In this document: in pieces, positions 20,361 through 28,177 of the stretch
Layout: every line of letters begins with the position of its first letter
Position numbering within the stretch: the first letter of the stretch is position 1
NCBI GenBank assembly: GCA_016869975.1
Contig: VGCZ01000014.1
Location: 44,711-108,710 of the forward strand
Reading direction: 5' to 3'
DNA from: Alphaproteobacteria bacterium
Lineage (GTDB): Bacteria; Pseudomonadota; Alphaproteobacteria; Reyranellales; Reyranellaceae
Length of the DNA stretch: 64,000 bases
Notes under the pieces: model-generated
Seen by the model: only the letters and a program-made list of their open reading frames with translations
Told to the model about the DNA's origin: nothing
Databases searched by the model: none
Translations under genes and position numbers: made by a program

Positions 20361-21272
20361 TTGATCCTCCACCACTACGACTTCTCGAACTACTCCGAGA
20401 AGGCCCGGCTGGCGCTGGGTTACAAGAAGCTGGCGTGGCGTTCGGTGGTGATCCCACCGGTCGCGCCCAAGCCCGATCTGACGCCGCTGACCGGCGGCTA
20501 TCGCCGCACGCCGGTGCTGCAGATCGGCGCCGACGTCTATTGCGACACCGCGCTGATCGTGCGCGAGCTGGAGCGGCGGGAGCCCGAGCCGACGCTGTTT
20601 CCGCCTCACCTCGCGGCACTTGCCGATGCGATCGCGTACTGGTCGGAGAACCGCCTGTTCCGACCGATGTCGCTCTACGTCTCCGGCAACAACATGGACG
20701 TGTTGCCGCCCAACCTCCAGGCCGACCGTGCGCGCATGCGCGGCCTGCCCGAACCCGACGCGGCCACGATGGCGCGCGCCGCCGCGCGCAGCGCCACGCA
20801 TGTGCGACCACAGATCGCCGCTGTCGACTCGATGCTCGCCGACGGCCGCGCCTGGATCGCCGGCGACGCGCCCACCATCGCCGACCTCGCCGTCTACCAC
20901 GCGCTGTGGTTCATCACCGCGCGCACCGACCGACTGGCGCACGAGCTGGCGCCCTATGCGCGCATCCGCGACTGGATGGCGAAGGTCCGCGCCTTTGGCC
21001 ATGGCGCGCCGACGCCGATCACGGCGCAGGACGCCATTGCCGAAGCCAAGGCCGGCACGCCGGAACCGGCGCGCCCTTCAACACCGCAGCCGGAAGACCC
21101 GAAGCCCGGCGCCCGTGTGCGCATCCGCGCCGACGACTACGGCTGCGATCCTGTCGAAGGCGAGCTGGCATTCATCACCGATCGCGAGATCGCAATCCGG
21201 CGCGTCGATCCCGTAGCCGGTGAGATCGTCGTGCACTTCCCCCGGCTGGGTTACGACCTTCGGCCATTCTGA
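20361..21272 (+). CDS. Glutathione S-transferase family protein with C-terminal beta-rich tail
   Basis: 303 residues from a TTG start (20361) three bases after the Bug receptor stop; no ATG is near, and the GST fold (MILHHYDFSNYSEKARLALG) begins at that codon. The thioredoxin-like domain covers about 1-80 (TPVLQIGADVYCDTALIVRELE), the helical domain about 85-220. Residues about 245-303 form an extra segment (GARVRIRADDYGCDPVEGEL, AIRRVDPVAGEIVVHFPRLGY) that is not part of the classical GST fold and looks like a small beta-barrel. Function of the tail is unknown. Start is uncertain. Confidence 0.8.
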   Translation: MILHHYDFSNYSEKARLALGYKKLAWRSVVIPPVAPKPDLTPLTGGYRRTPVLQIGADVYCDTALIVRELERREPEPTLFPPHLAALADAIAYWSENRLFRPMSLYVSGNNMDVLPPNLQADRARMRGLPEPDAATMARAAARSATHVRPQIAAVDSMLADGRAWIAGDAPTIADLAVYHALWFITARTDRLAHELAPYARIRDWMAKVRAFGHGAPTPITAQDAIAEAKAGTPEPARPSTPQPEDPKPGARVRIRADDYGCDPVEGELAFITDREIAIRRVDPVAGEIVVHFPRLGYDLRPF

Positions 21273-21386
21273 GCGGCGGACGACAGCTTTTAGGGGCGGC
21301 CGACTTGCAAAAACGTCGGCTTGCGGCCCGCGTAGGCCAAGGCTAAGCAGCCGGGAGCAGGATGGACACTACGGGGACGAAATCGA

Positions 21387-22241
21387 GTGAGTCTGCGCGG
21401 CAAGACACTCTTCATCACCGGCGCCAGCCGGGGCATCGGGCTGGCCATCGGCCTGCGCGCGGCGCGCGACGGCGCCAATGTCGTCATCGCCGCCAAGACG
21501 GCCGTGGCCGATCCCCGCCTGCCGGGCACCATCTTCACCGCCGCCGAGGAGATCGAGAAGGCCGGCGGCAAGGCACTGCCGATCGCCGTCGACATTCGCG
21601 ACGAGCAGGGGGTCGAGGCAGCGGTGGCCAAGACGGTCGAAACCTTCGGCGGCATCGACATTCTGGTCAACAACGCCAGCGCCATCAGCCTGACCGGCAC
21701 GCTATCGACGCCGATGAAGCGCTACGATCTGATGCACCAGATCAACGCGCGCGGCACTTTCCTCGTGTCGCAGAAATGCATCCCGCATTTGCGCAAGGCG
21801 GCCAACCCTCACGTGCTGACGCTTTCGCCGCCGCTCGACTTCTCCGTGCACTGGTTCGCGCCGCATGCCGCCTACACGCTGGCCAAGTACGGCATGAGCG
21901 TCTTCATGTGGTCGATGGCCGAGGAGTTCCGCGCCGCCGGCATCGCCTTCAACTGCCTGTGGCCGCGCACAACCATCGCCACCTCGGCGATCAAGAACCT
22001 TCTCGGCGGCGACGAGCTGATGAAACGCAGCCGCAAGCCGGAGATCATGGCGGACGCGGCGCATTGGATCCTCACGCGCCCCAGCCGGGAATGCACCGGC
22101 CGGTTCTTCATCGACGACGAGGCGCTGAAGGAGGCCGGCGTCACCGACCTCTCGGGCTACAGCGTGGTGCCGGGTGCGGAACTCGCGCCGGATTTCTTCG
22201 TGCCGACGCCCGGCTCGAAGAACGTCGTCGGCCGCGCCTAG
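21387..22241 (+). CDS. SDR family oxidoreductase, HSDL2-like
   Basis: 284 residues from a GTG start. TGASRGIG glycine motif, NNAS in place of NNAG, and the active-site Tyr-Lys in AAYTLAKYGMS. The segment TLSPPLDF before it and the length match the HSDL2-like branch rather than FabG. A weak GGGGA lies upstream. It is followed after 10 bases by an alpha/beta hydrolase and then an FMN reductase, probably one transcript. Substrate unknown; HSDL2-type proteins are linked to lipid metabolism. Confidence 0.88.
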   Translation: MSLRGKTLFITGASRGIGLAIGLRAARDGANVVIAAKTAVADPRLPGTIFTAAEEIEKAGGKALPIAVDIRDEQGVEAAVAKTVETFGGIDILVNNASAISLTGTLSTPMKRYDLMHQINARGTFLVSQKCIPHLRKAANPHVLTLSPPLDFSVHWFAPHAAYTLAKYGMSVFMWSMAEEFRAAGIAFNCLWPRTTIATSAIKNLLGGDELMKRSRKPEIMADAAHWILTRPSRECTGRFFIDDEALKEAGVTDLSGYSVVPGAELAPDFFVPTPGSKNVVGRA

Positions 22242-22251
22242 GGTCCCCGAT

Positions 22252-22980
22252 ATGGCGACGTTCATCCTGATCCACGGCGCCTGTCAGGGCGGCTGGTGTT
22301 GGGAGAAGGTCGTACCGCTGCTGGAGGCGCGCGGCCACAAGGCGCTGGCGCCCGACCTGCCGGGCAGCGGCGACGACCACCTCACGCCGCCGGCGGCGAT
22401 CAGCCTGCCGCTCTACGTCGACTTCGTCTCCAAGATGCTCGACAAGGAGTCCGAGCCGGTGATCCTGGTCGGCCACAGCATCGGCGGGCTCACCATCACG
22501 CATGCCGCCGAGGCGCGCCGGCGCAAGATCCGCGCCCTGGTCTATCTCACCGGCACCTTGCCGCCGCCGGGCAAGACCAACCGCGACATCACCGGCAGCG
22601 ATCCCGATTCGATGATCCGGCGCGCCTACGAGGCCGACCCCGACGGCCTGACCTATACCTTCAAGCGCTCGATCATCCCCACGTTGCTCTTCAACGACTG
22701 CGACCCCGCCGACGTCTATCGCGCCGTGTCGCGCATGCGCCCGCAGGCCGCCGCGATCGTCAACACGCCGATGACCTACACCGAGGAACGCTTCGGCGGC
22801 GTGCCGCGCTGGTACATCGAATGCCTACGCAACAACGCCATCACTCTGCCGATGCAGCGCATGGTCACCAGCTCGATGCCGTTCAATATCCTGCAGCTCG
22901 ATGCCGGTCATTCGCCCAACTACTCGATGCCCGAGGCGCTGGTCGAGCATCTTGAGACCATCGTCCAGAAGACCGCCTAG
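22252..22980 (+). CDS. Alpha/beta fold hydrolase (methylesterase/hydroxynitrile lyase-like), catalytic Asp replaced by Asn
   Basis: 242 residues from the ATG at 22252. FILIHGACQGGWCWEKV is the oxyanion region typical of the plant-type methylesterase/HNL group, Ser76 sits in GHSIGG, and His220 in DAGHSPNYSMPEAL. The position of the acid residue, usually in a C-x-x-D-x-A-I pattern, reads CLRNNAI, so Asn stands where Asp is expected. No signal peptide. The protein may be an inactive or non-canonical hydrolase, or the acid may come from elsewhere. Co-transcribed with the SDR and FMN reductase. Confidence 0.85.
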   Translation: MATFILIHGACQGGWCWEKVVPLLEARGHKALAPDLPGSGDDHLTPPAAISLPLYVDFVSKMLDKESEPVILVGHSIGGLTITHAAEARRRKIRALVYLTGTLPPPGKTNRDITGSDPDSMIRRAYEADPDGLTYTFKRSIIPTLLFNDCDPADVYRAVSRMRPQAAAIVNTPMTYTEERFGGVPRWYIECLRNNAITLPMQRMVTSSMPFNILQLDAGHSPNYSMPEALVEHLETIVQKTA

Positions 22981-23001
22981 CATCCCGAAGGAACGACAGA
23001 C

Positions 23002-23559
23002 ATGACCAAGGTGCTCGCCATCTGCGGCAGCCTGCGCAAGGCGTCCGTCAACCGCGCGCTGATCCGCTCGCTGCCGGCGCTGGCGCCCGAGGGCATGGAG
23101 ATCGTCGAGGCGCCGTCGATCGACCTGCCGCTGTACAATTTCGACATCCAGGCGGCGGGATTTCCTGACACGATTACCGCGCTCGCCGACGCGGTCCGCG
23201 GTGCCGCGGGCGTGATCATCGTCACGCCGGAATACAACTACTCGGTCCCAGCGCCGCTGAAGAACGCCATCGACTGGCTCTCGCGCGTGCCGAACCAGCC
23301 CTTCCAGAACAAGCCGATCACCCTGATGTCGGCCGCCCCCGGCATACTGGGCGGCGCGCGCGCGCAATATCACCTCAGGCAGATCTTCATCTTCCTCGAG
23401 GGCATGATCGTCAACCGGCCCGAAGTGATGGTGACCATGGCCGGCACGAAGTTCGAGATGGTCGACAACGCGCCCACGGTGCTGAACGACCAGCCGACCA
23501 AGGACGTGATCAAGCAGAACCTCGCCGCCCTCGCCAGGCTGATCGCCAGGCTGGGCTGA
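23002..23559 (+). CDS. NADPH-dependent FMN reductase (chromate/quinone reductase-like)
   Basis: 185 residues of the flavodoxin-like FMN reductase family. The phosphate-binding loop GSLRKASVN is at residues 9-17 and PEYNYSVPAPLKNAIDW is the second FMN contact. It reduces FMN or quinones with NAD(P)H and is soluble. AAGGAACG precedes the ATG. The last base of its stop abuts the first base of the stop of the convergent crotonase gene, leaving no intergenic space. Confidence 0.92.
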   Translation: MTKVLAICGSLRKASVNRALIRSLPALAPEGMEIVEAPSIDLPLYNFDIQAAGFPDTITALADAVRGAAGVIIVTPEYNYSVPAPLKNAIDWLSRVPNQPFQNKPITLMSAAPGILGGARAQYHLRQIFIFLEGMIVNRPEVMVTMAGTKFEMVDNAPTVLNDQPTKDVIKQNLAALARLIARLG

Positions 23560-24360
23560 TCACCGCCCCTGGAACTTCACCGGCCGCTTCTCGATGAAGG
23601 CCTTCAGGCCTTCGAGGTGATCGCTCGTGGCGGCGCAGGCGGCGAGGTACTCGGCCTCGCGGTGGGAGTGCTCGTCCCAGGAATTGTCGAGCGAGCCCCT
23701 GATCAGCGCCTTGGCCTTGCCCAGCGCGAAGGTCGGCCCGTCGGCCATCTTGCGCGCCAGCTTCGCGGTCTCCGCGGACAGCTCGGCGCGTGGCACGATC
23801 CAGTTGAGGATGCCGACATCCTTGGCCTCCGGCGCCTTGAAGCGATCGCCGAGTAGCGCGATCTGCAGCGCCTTGCGCTCGCCCACGATGCGCGGCAGGA
23901 AGTAGGTGGCGCCGCCATCCGCCGACAAGCCGATATGGCGATAGGCGAGTGTGAAGAAGGCATCGTCGCTGGCGATGGCGAGGTCGCAGGCGAGAATGAG
24001 ACTCAGCCCGAAGCCGGCGGCGGCGCCCTGCACCGAGGCGATCACCGGCTTTTCCATGCGACGGAGGTGGTAGATCAGCTGGTGCGCCTTGACGACGCGC
24101 ATCTCGAAACTCGCGAGATGACGCTCGCGATCCTCGGTCAGTGACTTGTGAAAGCCCTTGATATCGCCGCCGGCCATGAAGTGTTCGCCGGCACCCTTGA
24201 TCACCACGCAGCGCACGGCGGCGTCCTTCTCGAAGGCGCGCGTGATCTCGATCAGCCCCTCGGTCATCTGCGACGACAGCGCGTTGAGCACCTCGGGCCG
24301 GTTCAACGTGATGGTGCCGATACCGTCCTTCACCTCGGACAGCACGTGTTGTTCGCTCAT
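23560..24360 (-). CDS. Crotonase-family enoyl-CoA isomerase-like protein (PaaG type)
   Basis: 266 residues from the ATG at 24360 (AAGGA upstream; a GTG six bases earlier is less likely). Crotonase fold with the oxyanion segment HFMAGGDIKGF and GAAAGFGLSLILACDLA. Both hydratase glutamates are absent: Ser120 and Arg141 are at those positions, while Asp148 in LSADGGATYF is retained, as in PaaG-type isomerases. It is therefore more likely an enoyl-CoA or epoxyphenylacetyl-CoA isomerase than a hydratase. No other phenylacetate genes are in view. Confidence 0.85.
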   Translation of the reverse strand: MSEQHVLSEVKDGIGTITLNRPEVLNALSSQMTEGLIEITRAFEKDAAVRCVVIKGAGEHFMAGGDIKGFHKSLTEDRERHLASFEMRVVKAHQLIYHLRRMEKPVIASVQGAAAGFGLSLILACDLAIASDDAFFTLAYRHIGLSADGGATYFLPRIVGERKALQIALLGDRFKAPEAKDVGILNWIVPRAELSAETAKLARKMADGPTFALGKAKALIRGSLDNSWDEHSHREAEYLAACAATSDHLEGLKAFIEKRPVKFQGR

Positions 24361-24383
24361 GGTCACATCCTTTTCTGCGTTTC

Positions 24384-24449
24384 TGTCATCCCGAGCGCAG
24401 CGAGGGATCCAGGGCAGCCACTAGATCCCTCGCTGCGCTCGGGATGACA
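24384..24449. repeat. Intergenic hairpin repeat (family 1, copy B, intact)
   Basis: Perfect inverted repeat with 26-base arms (24384-24409 and 24424-24449, beginning TGTCATCCCGAGCGCAGCGA) and a 14-base loop. It is the most complete copy of the family in the window. Confidence 0.92.
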
Positions 24450-24459
24450 CGGGTGGTCG

Positions 24460-25524
24460 TTACGCCGCCGCGCGCGACGGCGGCCGGAAGGCCGGCATGA
24501 CGCGCTCGGCGAAGAGCCGCAGACTCTTCAGCGTCTTCTCTCGGCCATAGTACGGGGGATAGTGCAGCAAGAGCGATGTCAGCCCGGTACGCGCCCGCAG
24601 CTCGCGCAGCTTGGCGACTACCGTCTCGGGCGAGCCGTGCAGCAACGTGGTCGCCAACAGGTCCTCATAGCGCAGTTCGCCCTTCTTCTCCGACACCGAG
24701 CCGAGATAGCCGGCCGTGCCCGAACCGCCGAAATGCGAGATGTGCTTGATGATGCCGGTCTCGGTATCAGCGCGCGCCTCGGCGTCGGTCTCCGCGACAT
24801 AGACCCAACGCGCGATGTCGACACAGCCCGCGCCGGGATTCTGGCGCAGCTTCTCCGGCGCTTCCCTCAGCGAGTCGCGGTAGATCGCGATCTGCTTCTC
24901 CAGCGTATCGTGGCCGCCCAAGGTCGAGAGCATCAGGCCGAAGCCGTGGCGACCGCAGTAGGCGATCGAGCGATCGGTACCGCCGGCCATGAACAGCGGC
25001 GGGTGCGGCTCCTGGATCGGTACCGGCAACATCTCGTACTCGCCCTCGACCACGCCCTTGAAGTGCGTGCCCTGATGCGTCCACCGGCGGCGATGGAAGG
25101 CCTCGAGGATCCAGTCGACGGCCTCCTCCTGCACGTCGCGGCGCGCGTCGAAATCCTTGCCGAGACCGACGAACTCGTAGGGGCGGTAGCCCGAGCCGAT
25201 GCCCAGCATCACGCGCCCGCCGCTCAGGATGTCGACGAAAGCGGTGTTCTCGACGACGCGGATCGGCTCGTAGAGCGGCAAGGTGATCACCGCGGAGCCG
25301 ATCTTGATGCGGCTGGTCTTGGCCGCGAGATAGGCCATATAGGCGAAGCAGTCCGGCATGATGCCGTAGGTCGTCGAGAAATGATGCTCGGCGATCCAGG
25401 CGATGTCGTAGCCCAGCCGCTCCGCCTCGAGCACCTCCGACGTGACACGCGCATGCACGTCGCGATGCGGATAGGGCTCCGTCGCGGGGTTGGGGTGCGA
25501 CGTGAACAGGACGCCGAATTCCAT
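24460..25524 (-). CDS. LLM class flavin-dependent oxidoreductase
   Basis: 354 residues from the ATG at 25524, which has GGAG 8 bases upstream. Luciferase-like monooxygenase fold: MEFGVLFTSHPNP opens the TIM barrel, DIAWIAEHHF is the EHHF motif, LSGGRVMLGIGSGYRP the flavin loop. Such enzymes oxidise organic substrates with FMNH2 or F420 and O2. A partner flavin reductase exists nearby (23002-23559), though on the other strand. Substrate unknown. Confidence 0.9.
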   Translation of the reverse strand: MEFGVLFTSHPNPATEPYPHRDVHARVTSEVLEAERLGYDIAWIAEHHFSTTYGIMPDCFAYMAYLAAKTSRIKIGSAVITLPLYEPIRVVENTAFVDILSGGRVMLGIGSGYRPYEFVGLGKDFDARRDVQEEAVDWILEAFHRRRWTHQGTHFKGVVEGEYEMLPVPIQEPHPPLFMAGGTDRSIAYCGRHGFGLMLSTLGGHDTLEKQIAIYRDSLREAPEKLRQNPGAGCVDIARWVYVAETDAEARADTETGIIKHISHFGGSGTAGYLGSVSEKKGELRYEDLLATTLLHGSPETVVAKLRELRARTGLTSLLLHYPPYYGREKTLKSLRLFAERVMPAFRPPSRAAA

Positions 25525-25608
25525 GGGGTGGCTCCTCATGCCGTTCGTCGACGCAGGTTCCCATAGGCTCCGCTGGCGCAAAAGCCCCAACGTTCTCATA
25601 GTGAAACG

Positions 25609-26865
25609 ATGAACGAGTTCGCCGACCTCATGCTGCGCTTCGCCGGCGCCCTGGCCATCGGCCTGCTGGTCGGCGCCGAGCGCGAACGGCGCAAGGGCGA
25701 CGGCGAGGATCGCGCGCCGGCCGGCGTGCGCACCTTCGCCGTGGCCAGCCTCGGCGGCGCCATCGCCTTCCAGATCGGCGACGCGCCGCTCCTGATCGCG
25801 ATCAGCGTCGCGATTTTCGGCCTGGCAGCCGTCGCTTATGTCCGCTCCAGCCGCGAGGATCCGGGCCTTACGACCGAGGTGGCGTTGATCACCATGGCGC
25901 CGCTGGGCGCGCTGGCGCTGCGCGAGCCCGCTGCCGCCGGCGCCATCGCCGTGGTGATGACGCTGCTGCTGGCCTTCCGCGGCGACATCCATCATTTCGT
26001 CCGTTCGGTGCTCACGGCCGAGGAGTTGCGCGACGGCCTGGTGCTGGGTGCCGCGGCCTTGGTGATCCTGCCGCTGATGCCCGACCGGCCGATGGGGCCG
26101 TGGGAGGCGATCAATCCGCGCACGATCTGGCTGATCGTCGTGGTGGTCATGGCGATCGGCGCGCTGGGTCACATCGCGGTGCGCGCCGCGGGACCGCGCT
26201 TCGGCCTGCCGATCGCAGGCTTCGCCGGCGGCTTCGTGTCGAGCACGGCGACCATCGCCGCCATGGGCGAGCGTGCCGCCAAGGAGCCGGACTCGCTGCG
26301 CCCGATCGTGGCGGGGGCGGTTCTATCGACGGTCGCGACCGTCGTGCAGCTCGCGGCCATCGTCGCGGCGTTTCATCGCCCGACCCTGGTCGCGCTCGCC
26401 GTTCCGCTGGCCTTCGCCGGCGTGATCGCGGTGGGCTACGGCCTGTTCTTCGCCTGGCGTGCCGCGCGATCGGACGCGCCGCGCGACGCCGGCGCCAAGG
26501 AGCGCGCCTTCAATCCGCTGACCGCGTTGCTGCTTGCGGTCATCGTGGGCGGCGTACTGCTTGCCTCCGCGGCGCTCAAGCAGTGGCTGGGTGACGCCGG
26601 GTTGCTGATCGCCGCCGCCGTCGCCGGCCTGGCTGACGCGCATGCCGGCGTGGCGTCGGTGGCGTCGATCGCAGCTGTCGGCGATGTCTCGCCGCGGGAC
26701 GCATCGTGGTCGATCCTCGCGGCCTTCACCACCAACGCCGTGGTGAAATGCGTTATCGCGGTGGCCTATGGCGGCGCGACCTTCGCCTCGCGGGTAGTGC
26801 CCGGCGTGATCCTGGTCTCGGTCGCCGCCTGGGCCGGCATGTTCGTCGACCTGCCGCTGGACTAG
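25609..26865 (+). CDS. MgtC/SapB-type membrane protein with DUF4010 C-terminal half
   Basis: 418 residues, mostly hydrophobic. The N-terminal ~140 residues are the MgtC/SapB domain (ALAIGLLVGAERERRKG, GVRTFAVASLGGAIAF); the rest is the DUF4010 domain with about seven further membrane segments (GGFVSSTATIAAMGERA). About 11-12 transmembrane helices in total. The family is of unknown function; MgtC relates to Mg homeostasis in pathogens but this fused form is not shown to do so. It diverges from the LLM gene. Confidence 0.88.
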   Translation: MNEFADLMLRFAGALAIGLLVGAERERRKGDGEDRAPAGVRTFAVASLGGAIAFQIGDAPLLIAISVAIFGLAAVAYVRSSREDPGLTTEVALITMAPLGALALREPAAAGAIAVVMTLLLAFRGDIHHFVRSVLTAEELRDGLVLGAAALVILPLMPDRPMGPWEAINPRTIWLIVVVVMAIGALGHIAVRAAGPRFGLPIAGFAGGFVSSTATIAAMGERAAKEPDSLRPIVAGAVLSTVATVVQLAAIVAAFHRPTLVALAVPLAFAGVIAVGYGLFFAWRAARSDAPRDAGAKERAFNPLTALLLAVIVGGVLLASAALKQWLGDAGLLIAAAVAGLADAHAGVASVASIAAVGDVSPRDASWSILAAFTTNAVVKCVIAVAYGGATFASRVVPGVILVSVAAWAGMFVDLPLD

Positions 26866-27069
26866 GGCCGCCCACCGTCCTAGGCTGCGTCCCGCGCAGT
26901 CGAGGTCGTCCCGTCAGCGCTGCCCGGTACGGGCGCCGAGGGATGAACGCCGGGCAACCGGGCTGAAGGCGACCTCAACGCCCCGATCTTCATCGATCCA
27001 TGAACACGCCCGCGCGTCGCGGCGGCCGGATGCCGCGCGACGACGCCTGGGTCATGAGGAGACAAGTCC

Positions 27070-28134
27070 ATGCGACGTCGCACGTTTCTCGCGGCCTCGG
27101 CGGTGGCGCCCTTCGCGGGTGCCCTGTCCTTCGCCACGCAAGGCCATGCCAGCCCGGCCGCTGGCAGATGGCGCAGCTTCGACATGACCTATGCGGTCGA
27201 TATACCGGCGAACAGCGGACCCACGAAGATATGGCTACCGCTGCCGCACGACGCCCCGTACCAACGCCTGGAATCGATGAGCTGGAGCGGCACCGCGCCG
27301 ATCAGCCTGTACACCGATCTCGACTCCGGTGCGCGCGCGGTCCATGCGGCGTGGGCCGACGGCGGCGAGGCGCGCAAGGTGACGCTCAACGTCCGCGCCG
27401 GCATCCTGCCGCGCTCGGTTCCGCTCGCCAGCGGCGCGAGCGGCGGCGCCATGCCTGACGACGTGAAGAAGTTCCTGGCGCCCAACGCCATGATCCGCAC
27501 CGACGGCATCGTCAAAGAGACCGCCGACAAGATCGTCGCCGGCAAGAGCGACCCGCTGACCAAGGCCCAGCTCGTCTTCGACTGGATCGTCGAGAACACT
27601 TTCCGCGATCCCAAGGTGAAAGGCTGCGGCATCGGCGATATCCGCGCCATGCTGGTGACCGGCAATCTCGGCGGCAAGTGCGGCGACCTGAATGCGCTGT
27701 TCGTGGGGCTCCTGCGCGCCGCCGGCGTGCCGGCGCGCGGCGTCTACGGCGTGCGCGTGGCGCCCTCGGCGCACTACTCGGCGATGGGCACACGCAACGT
27801 CGACATCAGCAAGGCGCAGCACTGCCGCGCCGAGTTCTGGACCGCGGCCACCGGCTGGGTGCCGGCCGATCCGGCCGACGTGCGCAAGGTCGTGCTCGAC
27901 GACAAGCTGACGCTCAACGAGCCCAAGATGGCGGACCTGCGGCGCTTCCTGTTCGGGTCGTGGGAAGCCAACTGGGTCGCCTTCAACCACAGCCGCGATG
28001 TGAAGCTCGCGCCATCAAGCACCGTGGTGAACTTCTTCATGTATCCCGAGGGCGAGACCGCGAAGGGCCCGCTCGATGGCGTCGATCCCGATGCCTACGG
28101 CTACAAGATCACGGTGAGGGAAGCCACCACCTAG
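27070..28134 (+). CDS. Exported transglutaminase-like (cysteine protease fold) protein
   Basis: 354 residues. A Tat-like signal (MRRRTFLAASAVAPFAGALS) directs export. The catalytic triad of the transglutaminase-core domain is visible: Cys204 (GGKCGDLNALF), His251 (HCRAEFW) and Asp267 (PADPADVRK). The N-terminal ~120 residues resemble the transglutaminase N-domain of similar proteins. GAGGAG precedes the ATG. The protein is probably periplasmic; role (peptide bond cleavage or cross-linking) unknown. Confidence 0.88.
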   Translation: MRRRTFLAASAVAPFAGALSFATQGHASPAAGRWRSFDMTYAVDIPANSGPTKIWLPLPHDAPYQRLESMSWSGTAPISLYTDLDSGARAVHAAWADGGEARKVTLNVRAGILPRSVPLASGASGGAMPDDVKKFLAPNAMIRTDGIVKETADKIVAGKSDPLTKAQLVFDWIVENTFRDPKVKGCGIGDIRAMLVTGNLGGKCGDLNALFVGLLRAAGVPARGVYGVRVAPSAHYSAMGTRNVDISKAQHCRAEFWTAATGWVPADPADVRKVVLDDKLTLNEPKMADLRRFLFGSWEANWVAFNHSRDVKLAPSSTVVNFFMYPEGETAKGPLDGVDPDAYGYKITVREATT

Positions 28135-28177
28135 GCCGATCTTCCCTCGACGCGGGCAGGTGGTCCAGTATGGCGGC

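Noticed and set aside
18699..21002. Minus-strand frame of about 767 codons
   Set aside because: Antisense to PhyH, GNAT, Bug receptor and GST genes; no family-like segments.
24384..24449. Repeats at 10593, 24384 and 43011 as possible CRISPR units
   Set aside because: They are single dispersed hairpins far apart, not arrays with regular spacers.
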